From contig CANCOY010000037.1 of assembly GCA_947379865.1 (NCBI GenBank), positions 1-32,350 on the forward strand: DNA of 32,350 nucleotides, written 5' to 3'. Shown in pieces: positions 1 through 7,262 of this stretch (its first letter is position 1; every line of letters begins with the position of its first letter). The notes under the pieces were generated by a model. The model made no database searches. It was not told the origin of the DNA and was given only the letters and a program-made list of their open reading frames with translations. The DNA is from Acetobacteraceae bacterium (GTDB lineage: Bacteria > Pseudomonadota > Alphaproteobacteria > Zavarziniales > Zavarziniaceae). The translations under genes and the position numbers were made by a program.

Positions 1-1283
1 AGCAACAGGTCGGAAAACCCGATGATGGCGGTCAGCAGATTGTTGAAGTCATGGGCAATGCCGCCGGCCAACTGTCCCACGGCCTGCAATTTCTGGGACT
101 GGGCAATCTGCAGTTCCAGGGTTTTCTGCCGGGTGGTGTCGAGCAGAAAAAGGATCCCCTGCGCGTCCTCCCCCTGACCCTGGCGACTGGTATAGAGGCG
201 CGCCGCCCGCTCTTCCCGGTCCCCCTTGAAGCGGATTTCGATCGGCGCCCCAAAGGCTGCCTCGTCGGGACTGCTCAGAATGTCGCCCAGATCGGGCACC
301 TCATCGCCGTGCACGAAATCGCCGAACAGCTGCCCGACGATGGCCTCGGCACTGACGCCGCCGACAAGCTGCGCAAAGGCAAGGTTCGCATCCACGATGC
401 GCCCCCCTGCCCCCACCACGGCAATGCCCACCGGGGCATCGTCGAAGAAGCGACGAAATCGCGTTTCCGCTTCCTCAAGGTCGGCTTTCCGGCTCGCCTT
501 TTCGGTGACATCGATCACGATGCCAAAGCGCCCGCCCGCCTGGTTGGCGGGGCCAAGAACCAGATCGACCCTGTGCGGCGGCCCGGGTGCAAAGGAAAGC
601 TGGCGTCGAACCTGGCTGCCACCCAGGGGCATGAAAATCTCATCCAGTGGGCGGCCAATGGCAGCCACCGGCGCGGGCAGCGCACCCGCAGCCGAGATAT
701 TCTGATTGGCATCAACCTCGATCCAGCCAAGACCGACCTCACCAAGGGCCCGCGCCAGCGGCCTCCAGTCCTCGACAGGTGTCAGCGTCCAGAACACCAG
801 ATCACCAGCCCCAAGCAGCCGGGCGTCCACCCGCCATTCTGTTGGCCGACCACCGCCCGCCTTCAGTGACAAAGGCAGATCTGCCGCCGGCACCGTGGGG
901 GGAAGGCCAAAGGCTTCTGGTCCACGGCGTCCCACCACCCCGATCCAGGCGGCGTTCGCCTCAACCAGACCTTCCACATTGATGAGCGCTGCCGGATTAT
1001 CCAAGGCCAGCAGCAGCGCCCGGCAGACGCCGGTGTCGAGCGGCTGAACGAGTGCAGGCACCGGAGCCCGGCGCCAAAAGAACAGCGTTACCCCAAGGCC
1101 TGTCACCAGCCCGATCCCGCCAACACCAAGAGCCAGAGGGGTGCCACCCGTAAGCCAGCCTATGGCGAGGGCACCAAGGGAGATCAGATAGGCTGCAATG
1201 GCAGGCCAGGGCGCGGCAAAGCCAGAGGCGGTTTTCTCACCAGCCGGACGAACATGATCCCGACGCTCGAACCCCGCGTTCAT
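1..1283 (-). CDS. cckA: CckA-type hybrid histidine kinase, N-terminal part (cut by window edge)
   Basis: Reading back from the ATG at 1283 gives about 427 residues without a stop, running off the left edge. Two hydrophobic segments lie near residues 22-70 (start of membrane anchor). PAS-like regions follow; one begins near the RRFFDDAPVGIAVVG segment. The end is VGQLAGGIAHDFNNLLTAI, the H-box, with the phospho-accepting His near residue 411. This H-box is characteristic of CckA, the kinase/phosphatase at the top of the CckA-ChpT-CtrA phosphorelay. The catalytic ATPase and receiver domains would lie outside the window. The ATG overlaps the flhB stop as ATGA, so cckA is probably translationally coupled as last gene of the flgB-flhB operon. 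Another PAS hybrid kinase with the same H-box cannot be fully excluded. Confidence 0.88.
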   Translation of the reverse strand, partial: MNAGFERRDHVRPAGEKTASGFAAPWPAIAAYLISLGALAIGWLTGGTPLALGVGGIGLVTGLGVTLFFWRRAPVPALVQPLDTGVCRALLLALDNPAALINVEGLVEANAAWIGVVGRRGPEAFGLPPTVPAADLPLSLKAGGGRPTEWRVDARLLGAGDLVFWTLTPVEDWRPLARALGEVGLGWIEVDANQNISAAGALPAPVAAIGRPLDEIFMPLGGSQVRRQLSFAPGPPHRVDLVLGPANQAGGRFGIVIDVTEKASRKADLEEAETRFRRFFDDAPVGIAVVGAGGRIVDANLAFAQLVGGVSAEAIVGQLFGDFVHGDEVPDLGDILSSPDEAAFGAPIEIRFKGDREERAARLYTSRQGQGEDAQGILFLLDTTRQKTLELQIAQSQKLQAVGQLAGGIAHDFNNLLTAIIGFSDLL

Positions 1284-2386
1284 CGACGAGCCAGCGGACT
1301 GACAGCCGGCGCCCGCGACCTCATGCGGCTCTTCAGTTTCATAACATACCCGATCACTTCAGCCACAGCCCGATAGTGCTCCGGCAGGATCTCGTGGTCC
1401 ACATCAACCGCTGCATGCAGGGTGCGCGCCAGGGGGGGATTCTCAACCAGCGGAACTTCGTTCTCCGTCGCCAGTTCCCGAATGCGCGCAGCCAGGGCAT
1501 CAACGCCCTTGGCGACGACTTTTGGCGCCTGCATGGTTGCCTGATCATATTTCAGGGCGACCGCATAATGGGTCGGGTTGGTGATCACGACGTCAGCCGT
1601 GGGCACAGCCGCCATCATGCGGCGGCGGGCACGCTCCATGCGGAGCTGCCGCAGGCGCCCCTTGATGATGGGATCGCCTTCCTGCGCCTTCATCTCGTCA
1701 AGCAGTTCGCGGCGGGTCATGCGCTGCTGCTGCATGAATGAAAACCGCTGGTAGAAGTAATCAAGGGCGGCTATGGCCGCCATGACGATCAGCACCGCCC
1801 CGAACATCCTGAGCGTCAGCGTCAGCGTCAGGAACAAAAGGTCACCAATGGGCAGATCTGCCAGGTCGGCAAGCCGGTTCCGTTCCGGCCATATCGCATA
1901 AACGGTGGTGGCGCCGGCAATGACGATTTTCAGAATGCCCTTGACGAATTCCACCAAGGCCCGTGCCGAGAAAAGCCGCGACAGCCCCTTGATGGGGGAT
2001 ACCTTGCTGAAGCTCGGGGTGATCCGCTCTGCACTCAGAACCGGTGCATGCTGAACAAGCTCACCGGCTATGCAGCCGACGATCATGATGAAAAACGGCA
2101 GCGACAGAACGCGCAGGATCTCGAAACCCGCGTCGCGCATCACATCAATGAGGCTGTTCGGTGCCACGGCGATCTGGGTCGCGTTGGTAATATAGGCCGA
2201 TAGCCACCCCGTCAGCGATTGGCCAATGGCGGTGGCGAACATGCCAATGGCCAGAGTACCTGAACCCAGCACGAACAGGTGATTGATCTCCTGGGAGCGG
2301 GGAAGTTCACCCCGTTTGGAGGCCTCCGAAAGTTTTCGCTCAGTCGGTTGCTCGGTTTTTGATGCACTGTCCTGTTCGTCTGCCAT
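1280..2386 (-). CDS. flhB: Flagellar export gate / substrate-specificity switch protein FlhB
   Basis: The 368-residue product is an inner-membrane part of the flagellar type III export apparatus that switches export from rod/hook to filament substrates. Visible are the charged N-terminus with TEQPTERKLSEA typical of FlhB, four hydrophobic segments (about 35-60, 90-110, 145-165, 185-210), and the cytoplasmic domain with the autocleavage motif NPTH at 270-273 followed by YAVALKYD. Length is normal for the family. It follows fliR with a 3-bp gap, and its TGA overlaps the cckA ATG. Confidence 0.97.
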   Translation of the reverse strand: MADEQDSASKTEQPTERKLSEASKRGELPRSQEINHLFVLGSGTLAIGMFATAIGQSLTGWLSAYITNATQIAVAPNSLIDVMRDAGFEILRVLSLPFFIMIVGCIAGELVQHAPVLSAERITPSFSKVSPIKGLSRLFSARALVEFVKGILKIVIAGATTVYAIWPERNRLADLADLPIGDLLFLTLTLTLRMFGAVLIVMAAIAALDYFYQRFSFMQQQRMTRRELLDEMKAQEGDPIIKGRLRQLRMERARRRMMAAVPTADVVITNPTHYAVALKYDQATMQAPKVVAKGVDALAARIRELATENEVPLVENPPLARTLHAAVDVDHEILPEHYRAVAEVIGYVMKLKSRMRSRAPAVSPLARR

Positions 2387-2389
2387 GGA

Positions 2390-3154
2390 TCAGCCCTTGC
2401 CAAGAAAAAGGCCAAGCTCGGCTTCGTAACGTCCCAGAAACCAGTTCATGCTGGCACCAACTGACGCGGCCAGCAGCACAAGGCCACCCAGAATCTGCAA
2501 AGGGAGACCGACAAAGAAAATCTGGATGGCGGGCATCAGCCGGTTCAGAACCCCAAGGCCGAGGTTGAACAAGAGCCCAAAGATAATGAACGGCGCAGAC
2601 ATGCGCAGGCCCATTTCAAAGCCTTCGCCAATAAGACGGACACCCATCTCTGCAAAGTCGCCCACAGGCGGCAGATTGCCCGGAGGGAAAACCTCGTAGC
2701 AATGAACAATGGCCTGGAGCATCAGCAGATGAAGGTTGGCGGCAAAGATCGCCGCAATGCCCATGAGGGCGAGGAAATTTGAAAAGAGGACCGACTGCTG
2801 CCCCTGGCTCGGGTCGAAGGTCATGGCGAAGGAAAGACCAGATTGCAGGCCAATCACCGTTCCCGCCACGTGCAAGGCTGTAAACAGCACGCGCATCATG
2901 CCAGCAATGAACAGGCCAACAGCAAGTTCGGCAGCAATTACGCCCGCCAGGGCAAATGGCGAGTCGGGCATGGCGGGGATCTGGCGTGATACGGTTGGTA
3001 CCAGAACCAGTGCGATGCCAAGGGCTGCGCCCAGGCGGATGCGGACCGGGATCATGCTTTCACCAAGGGCGGGCAAAAGACTGAGGAACGCACCAACCCG
3101 AACAACGATGATCAGGAAGGCATAGAGTTCAGCAGGCGCGGTGGCGCTCAGCAT
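2390..3154 (-). CDS. fliR: Flagellar export gate protein FliR
   Basis: FliR is an integral membrane component that assembles with FliP and FliQ into the export gate. The roughly 254-residue product has several hydrophobic segments and the family-like pieces RVGAFLSLLPALGE near the start and FEMGLRMSAPFIIFGLLFN in the C-terminal half. I chose the ATG at 3154. A TTG two codons upstream (3160) is also in frame and overlaps the fliQ stop (3157-3159), so the exact start is uncertain. It sits directly between fliQ and flhB. Confidence 0.96.
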   Translation of the reverse strand: MLSATAPAELYAFLIIVVRVGAFLSLLPALGESMIPVRIRLGAALGIALVLVPTVSRQIPAMPDSPFALAGVIAAELAVGLFIAGMMRVLFTALHVAGTVIGLQSGLSFAMTFDPSQGQQSVLFSNFLALMGIAAIFAANLHLLMLQAIVHCYEVFPPGNLPPVGDFAEMGVRLIGEGFEMGLRMSAPFIIFGLLFNLGLGVLNRLMPAIQIFFVGLPLQILGGLVLLAASVGASMNWFLGRYEAELGLFLGKG

Positions 3155-3156
3155 GC

Positions 3157-3432
3157 TCAACCCGCGCCGCCAAGATTGGCAATCCGCGCAGCCACCCGTT
3201 CCATAAAGGTGCCAAGAACGCTTCCCATGAACGGCAGGAAGATCAGCAGCGACACAAACATGGCCACGATCTTGGGCACGAAGGTGAGCGTCATTTCCTG
3301 GATCTGGGTAAGCGCCTGGAAGAGCGATACCAGCAATCCAACGAACAGGGCGATGAGCATCACCGGCCCTGCCGTCTTGGCAATGACCAGAACCGACTCA
3401 TGGGCAAAATCTAGGACTTCAGCAGGAGACAT
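3157..3432 (-). CDS. fliQ: Flagellar export gate protein FliQ
   Basis: FliQ is the small two-helix membrane subunit of the export gate. From the ATG at 3432 the product is 91 residues, the usual FliQ length, starting MSPAEVLDFAHE and with hydrophobic helices near 17-42 and 55-78, including GLLVSLFQALTQIQEMTL between them. The open frame extends 17 codons further upstream to a GTG at 3483, but that gives an N-terminus unlike the family, so the shorter form is preferred. It lies between fliE and fliR. Confidence 0.95.
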   Translation of the reverse strand: MSPAEVLDFAHESVLVIAKTAGPVMLIALFVGLLVSLFQALTQIQEMTLTFVPKIVAMFVSLLIFLPFMGSVLGTFMERVAARIANLGGAG

Positions 3433-3528
3433 ATGGCGTTTCGCCCCGTTTGGCGGATAATCCGGGAAAGTCAGCAACGCCACAGGAACCGGGAGCCTCA
3501 GGGACTGTGCCCTGAGGTTGCCAGGTGG

Positions 3529-3861
3529 TCAGATCGGCATGCGCATGATTTCCTGATAGGCCTGAACCATGCGGTCGCGCACGGCAACCACCGTCTGCAG
3601 CGCCATTTCGGCATTGTTGACCGCAGTGACCACGTCGACCAGCTCAGCCTTGCCGGTGGCGGCCTTGATGGTCTGGCCCTCGGCAATCTTGCCGGTGTTG
3701 ATGACATCCTGAATCTGGTCGCGAAGCATCGCGCCAAAGCTGCCGTTCTGCCCCACGGCAGAGGCGGCATCAGGGCCTGCCTCGCCAGCTGCCGGGGTGT
3801 TCTGTGCCCGGCCAAGGGCCTGGGCATAGGCTGCAACAGCCTGGGTTGCGCTCATATCCAT
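3529..3861 (-). CDS. fliE: Flagellar MS-ring/rod junction protein FliE
   Basis: FliE is the first exported rod protein and joins the MS ring to the rod. The 110-residue product ends with the family-typical helix VVAVRDRMVQAYQEIMRMPI and carries FGAMLRDQIQDV in the middle. The start ATG at 3861 has a clear ribosome-binding site (GGAGAT). Order flgB-flgC-fliE is conserved across many bacteria and is kept here. Confidence 0.96.
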   Translation of the reverse strand: MDMSATQAVAAYAQALGRAQNTPAAGEAGPDAASAVGQNGSFGAMLRDQIQDVINTGKIAEGQTIKAATGKAELVDVVTAVNNAEMALQTVVAVRDRMVQAYQEIMRMPI

Positions 3862-3881
3862 GGTTTATTATCTCCGAAAGC

Positions 3882-4292
3882 CTAGGACCGCAGAAGGTCG
3901 ATTGTCTTCATGATCATGCTGCGGGAGGCATCGACGACCTGAAGGTTGGCCTCGTAGGAGCGCTGGGCCTCGCGCATGTCCATGGTCTCGACCAGCGTGT
4001 TCACATTGGGTGTGCGCACATAGCCGGCCGCATTGGCGGCGGGGTGGCCGGGATCAAAGCGCTCGCCAAAGGGAGACTTGTCTTCATCGATCTTGCTTAC
4101 CCGCACGGCATCGATGCCGGTGACGCGGTCGAGCGTATTCTTGAAAGAGACGGTCTGCCGCCGGTAGGGGTCGGCGTCCGGGGTCTGGGCAACCGAATCG
4201 GCATTCGCCATATTTTCAGCGATGACGCGCATGCGCGTTGACTGGGCGCGCATGCCAAAGACCGAAACTAGAAGCGTATCACGCAGATCCAT
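3882..4292 (-). CDS. flgC: Flagellar basal-body rod protein FlgC
   Basis: FlgC is a proximal rod protein. The 136-residue product has the rod/hook-family N-terminus (RMRVIAENMANADSVAQTPDADPYRRQTV) and the C-terminal EANLQVVDASRSMIMKTIDLLRS helix that packs in the rod. It is 14 bp downstream of flgB and 20 bp upstream of fliE. Confidence 0.97.
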   Translation of the reverse strand: MDLRDTLLVSVFGMRAQSTRMRVIAENMANADSVAQTPDADPYRRQTVSFKNTLDRVTGIDAVRVSKIDEDKSPFGERFDPGHPAANAAGYVRTPNVNTLVETMDMREAQRSYEANLQVVDASRSMIMKTIDLLRS

Positions 4293-4306
4293 GGTGAAGA
4301 TCCCTT

Positions 4307-4705
4307 TTACTTGGCGCCGAGGGCAAGGCGAAGCATGCCTGCACTCTTGCGGTAGAGGTTTGTAATGGTCGCGTAGTCCATCTGGGTCTGCGCCATCTTG
4401 GCCAGTTGTTCGTCCATGATCACCGAGTTTCCGGTGGGCACTGCCTCATAGCCATTGGCCTTTACGGAACCGGAAGCATTGCTGGCGAGCGTGCCCTTGA
4501 GATGATTTGGCGCCGTGGTCACAAGGCCACCGACCGGGGCCCTCGCATGGAGAGCGGCGCCAAAGGATTCAGGCGCAAGGTCACGTGGAACGTAACCAGA
4601 AGTGTTGACGTTCGCGATGTTCGCTGAAATCACCGACTGGCGGCTGCTGAGCCAGTCAAGGCGCTTTGCGAGCAGCCCAAGCAGGGAATTCTCGGTCTTT
4701 TCCAT
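4307..4705 (-). CDS. flgB: Flagellar basal-body rod protein FlgB
   Basis: FlgB is a proximal rod protein and heads this operon. From the ATG at 4705 it is 132 residues, with the family segment RQSVISANIANVNTSGYVPRDL near the N-terminus and a C-terminal helix ending MLRLALGAK. A strong Shine-Dalgarno (CTGGAGGG) lies just upstream, which decides this start against an in-frame start at 4732. The first gene of the operon faces fliO across a roughly 190-bp region that holds two CtrA-like boxes. Confidence 0.95.
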   Translation of the reverse strand: MEKTENSLLGLLAKRLDWLSSRQSVISANIANVNTSGYVPRDLAPESFGAALHARAPVGGLVTTAPNHLKGTLASNASGSVKANGYEAVPTGNSVIMDEQLAKMAQTQMDYATITNLYRKSAGMLRLALGAK

Positions 4706-4757
4706 AGATGCCCTCCAGGGCACGCCGTCCATGGATCCAGTTTTAAGGCACGATCGG

Positions 4758-4772
4758 TTAATGCCGGGTAAA
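4758..4772 (-). promoter_or_regulatory. CtrA-like box upstream of flgB
   Basis: TTAA-TGCCGGG-TAAA fits the CtrA consensus TTAA-N7-TTAA with one mismatch. It lies 53-67 bp upstream of the flgB start, in an AT-richer stretch of a GC-rich genome. CtrA control of early flagellar operons is established in Caulobacter; here it is inferred from the motif. Confidence 0.5.
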
Positions 4773-4797
4773 TGCAGGCGACCTCGTACCCTTGGGC

Positions 4798-4815
4798 CAT
4801 GAGAGAAACCTCATG
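4798..4815. repeat. Inverted repeat CATGAG-N6-CTCATG in the flgB/fliO divergent region
   Basis: A perfect 6-bp inverted repeat with a 6-bp spacer lies between the two CtrA-like boxes. It could be a small regulator site or chance; it has no U-tract and is not a terminator. Confidence 0.3.
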
Positions 4816-4826
4816 AGGGACATTCA

Positions 4827-4841
4827 TTTACTATAAATTAA
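4827..4841 (+). promoter_or_regulatory. CtrA-like box upstream of fliO
   Basis: TTTA-CTATAAA-TTAA fits TTAA-N7-TTAA with one mismatch. It lies 55-69 bp upstream of the chosen fliO start, the same distance class as the boxes of flgB, fliL and fliX. Confidence 0.5.
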
Positions 4842-4895
4842 GTATGGTCGGTGATTGTGACCCTGCCCCGGATGATCCGGGTGGAGGGTGGCGGC

Positions 4896-5231
4896 GTGGA
4901 TGAACAGATCCTCTTCAAGTTTGTTGCTGCGCTGCTTCTTGTCCTTGCCTTGATCGGCGGGATTGCCTTCCTCGTTCGCCGCACCGGCCTGACCCCGCGT
5001 CTTGCTGGCGGGCGGGGCGGGAAACGCCGGCTGTCTCTGGTTGAAGTGACCCCGCTTGATGCACGGCGACGGCTGGTTCTGGTGCGTCGCGACGGCGTGG
5101 AGCACCTGCTTCTTCTGGGGACCGAGCGCGATCTCGTTATCGAAAGCGGCATCACGGTGGCGCCCCGCACCTTCCCGACACGCATGACAGCAGACCAGCA
5201 GAGCGGAGCCCCCGAACATGAGCCTGCGTGA
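4896..5231 (+). CDS. fliO: Flagellar export biogenesis protein FliO
   Basis: FliO is a small membrane protein that helps assemble the FliP ring of the export gate. From the GTG at 4896 it is 111 residues: a hydrophobic helix at about 7-26 (FKFVAALLLVLALIGGIAFL), then a basic stretch and a small beta-rich domain (RRLSLVEVTPLDARRRLVLVRRDGVEHLLLLG) typical of FliO. GTG 4896 is preferred because GGAGGG sits 7 bp upstream; GTG 4851 and ATG 4872 are in-frame alternatives. The 3' end overlaps fliP by 14 bp. Confidence 0.87.
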   Translation: MDEQILFKFVAALLLVLALIGGIAFLVRRTGLTPRLAGGRGGKRRLSLVEVTPLDARRRLVLVRRDGVEHLLLLGTERDLVIESGITVAPRTFPTRMTADQQSGAPEHEPA

Positions 5232-6009
5232 TTTGATTTCCCGCCAGCCCGGCCCGGGCGTCCGCCGCGGCCTGTTGCTTGGCACTTTTGCCCTTGGTCT
5301 CATGCTTGGGCTGTGCTGGGTGGAGCCTGCCTTCGCGCAGTCACTGAACCTCGACATGGGGGGCAAGGACGGGCAATTCACCTCGCGCACGATTCAGCTT
5401 GCCGCGCTGGTAACCGTGCTCAGCATGGCCCCCTCGATCCTGATGGTGGTCACCAGCTTCTCGCGCATCATTATCGTGCTGTCCCTGCTGCGTACGGCAC
5501 TTGGCACATCCATGACGCCGCCAAATACCGTGCTTGTCGGCCTCGCCCTCTTCCTGACGGCGTTCATCATGACGCCGACCTTTGAACAGGCCTATCGCGA
5601 CGGCATTGCCCCGCTTGCAGCCGGTGACATCGATGAAACACAGGCCTTCGAGCGCACCGTGGCGCCGTTCAAGACCTTCATGGTGGCCCACACCCGCGAC
5701 AAGGACCTGATGCAGTTCTTCGAGATCGCCAAGACGCCGGTGCCCGCCGACCGTTCGGCAGCCCCCCTCCAGATCGTGGTCCCGGCTTTCATCATCAGCG
5801 AGTTGCGGCGCGCCTTTGAGATCGGTTTCCTGCTGTTTGTGCCGTTCCTGGTGATAGATCTTGTGGTGGCATCGATCCTCATGGGCATGGGCATGATGAT
5901 GCTGCCCCCCATCACGATCTCGCTGCCCTTCAAGCTGATCTTCTTTGTTCTGGTCGATGGCTGGAGCCTGGTGTCGGGCAGCCTGGTACAAAGTTTCGGC
6001 AGCGGCTGA
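5218..6009 (+). CDS. fliP: Flagellar export gate protein FliP
   Basis: FliP forms the core ring of the export gate with FliR and FliQ. The 263-residue protein starts with a cleavable signal peptide (hydrophobic core about 18-34, ending PAFAQ), as known for FliP. Family signatures follow: SFSRIIIVLSLLRTALG, PPNTVLVGLALFLTAF and, toward the C-terminus, GMGMMMLPPITISLPFKLIFFVLVDGW. The ATG overlaps the end of fliO. Confidence 0.97.
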   Translation: MSLRDLISRQPGPGVRRGLLLGTFALGLMLGLCWVEPAFAQSLNLDMGGKDGQFTSRTIQLAALVTVLSMAPSILMVVTSFSRIIIVLSLLRTALGTSMTPPNTVLVGLALFLTAFIMTPTFEQAYRDGIAPLAAGDIDETQAFERTVAPFKTFMVAHTRDKDLMQFFEIAKTPVPADRSAAPLQIVVPAFIISELRRAFEIGFLLFVPFLVIDLVVASILMGMGMMMLPPITISLPFKLIFFVLVDGWSLVSGSLVQSFGSG

Positions 6010-6060
6010 AATCCGCCGCGCCAGGGTCTACTGTGCGCCACCCAACCCGAAGGTGGCCCA

Positions 6061-7230
6061 ATGACCAAGACCCCAGCCGATTCTGCTTCGTGGCAGCCTG
6101 AAACCCTTGCGGCCCAGGCCCTTGGCTGGGTTGATCCCGTCACAGGTGGCCTTGGCCCCGTGTTGCAGCCCTCCACCACCTTTGAGCGGGCGGGCGATCT
6201 GTCGTTCCCCCATGGCCGGGTCTATGCCCGGGGAGGCTCCCCCGCCCCGGAACAGGCAGAGGCCTTGCTGACCCAACTCGAAGGCGGCGCCGACGCCATG
6301 CTGTTTGCCTCGGGCATGGCTGCGGCGACGGCCGTCTTCCAGACACTCAGCCCAGGGGACCATGTCATCCTCCCCAAGGTCATGTACTGGGCCCTGCGCA
6401 ACTGGGTCCTCAGCTTCGCCGCCAAATGGGGCATTGCCGTCGATCTTGTCGACATGGGGCTGACGGCGGCGGTGGAGGCGGCCCTGCGCCCGGGGAAAAC
6501 CCGCCTTGTCTGGCTGGAGTCGCCCGCCAATCCCCTTTGGACCATCTGCGATATTGCCGGCATTGCGGCAGCGGCCCGGCGGGCCGGCGCTCGGGTGGTG
6601 GTGGACAGCACCGTGGCAACACCCGTACTGACCCAGCCCATCGCCCTTGGGGCCGATCTCGTCATGCATTCGGCAACAAAATATCTGAACGGCCATTCCG
6701 ACGTTGTGGCCGGCGCCCTGGTGACTGCACGGGCCGATGCGGAATGGGAAGCGCTGAAAGGCATTCGGACCAATCAGGGAGCCGTGCTCGGTGCTTTCGA
6801 GGCCTGGTTGCTGCTGCGCGGCATGCGCACCCTCTATCCGCGGGTCCATCACGCCTCGCAGAGTGCCCTGGAGATCGCCCTGCGCATGCAGCGCCACCCC
6901 CGCGTCAGCCATGTCCTTTATCCCGGCCTGCCGGGCTTTGCCGGACATGCGCTGGCCGCCCGCCAGATGAAGGGGGGCTTTGGCGGCATGCTGTCTCTCA
7001 GGATCGGCGGCGGAACCGAGGCTGCCGTGGCGGTTGCGGCCGGGACCCGCATCTGGAAGCGCGCCACCTCCCTTGGTGGTGTGGAGAGCCTGCTTGAACA
7101 TCGCGCCAGTGTTGAGGGGCCAACCTCCCCCATCCCTGGCGACCTGCTGCGCCTGTCAGTGGGCCTCGAGTCCCCTGCCGATCTGGCCGATGATCTCGAA
7201 GCCGCACTCGACAGGCCCCAGGGGCGCTGA
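6061..7230 (+). CDS. PLP-dependent trans-sulfuration enzyme (cystathionine gamma-synthase / beta-lyase family)
   Basis: The 389-residue protein belongs to the Cys/Met-metabolism PLP family. The cofactor lysine is in HSATKYLNGHSDVVAG (Lys about 207). Upstream are YARGGSPAPEQAEALLTQLEGG, the ASGMAA cofactor loop and WLESPANPLW with the aspartate of VDSTVATP. Family members synthesise or cleave cystathionine, or act on related thio-amino acids; the sequence alone does not tell which, and a metC assignment would be a guess. It lies 51 bp after fliP with its own AAGGTGG site, is unrelated to flagella, and faces the TPR gene convergently. Confidence 0.9.
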   Translation: MTKTPADSASWQPETLAAQALGWVDPVTGGLGPVLQPSTTFERAGDLSFPHGRVYARGGSPAPEQAEALLTQLEGGADAMLFASGMAAATAVFQTLSPGDHVILPKVMYWALRNWVLSFAAKWGIAVDLVDMGLTAAVEAALRPGKTRLVWLESPANPLWTICDIAGIAAAARRAGARVVVDSTVATPVLTQPIALGADLVMHSATKYLNGHSDVVAGALVTARADAEWEALKGIRTNQGAVLGAFEAWLLLRGMRTLYPRVHHASQSALEIALRMQRHPRVSHVLYPGLPGFAGHALAARQMKGGFGGMLSLRIGGGTEAAVAVAAGTRIWKRATSLGGVESLLEHRASVEGPTSPIPGDLLRLSVGLESPADLADDLEAALDRPQGR

Positions 7231-7262
7231 GGCATCGCCAGGCGCCGGCCGCCTGCACCCTC

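Noticed and set aside
51..1047. Long plus-strand open frames at the left end
   Set aside because: They are antisense shadows of the cckA reading frame, which encodes recognisable PAS and H-box sequence on the minus strand.
4773..4796. Possible sigma-54 promoter before flgB (GGGTACGAGG and CTGCA)
   Set aside because: The -24 and -12 parts are 3 bp too far apart, and sigma-54 spacing is strict.
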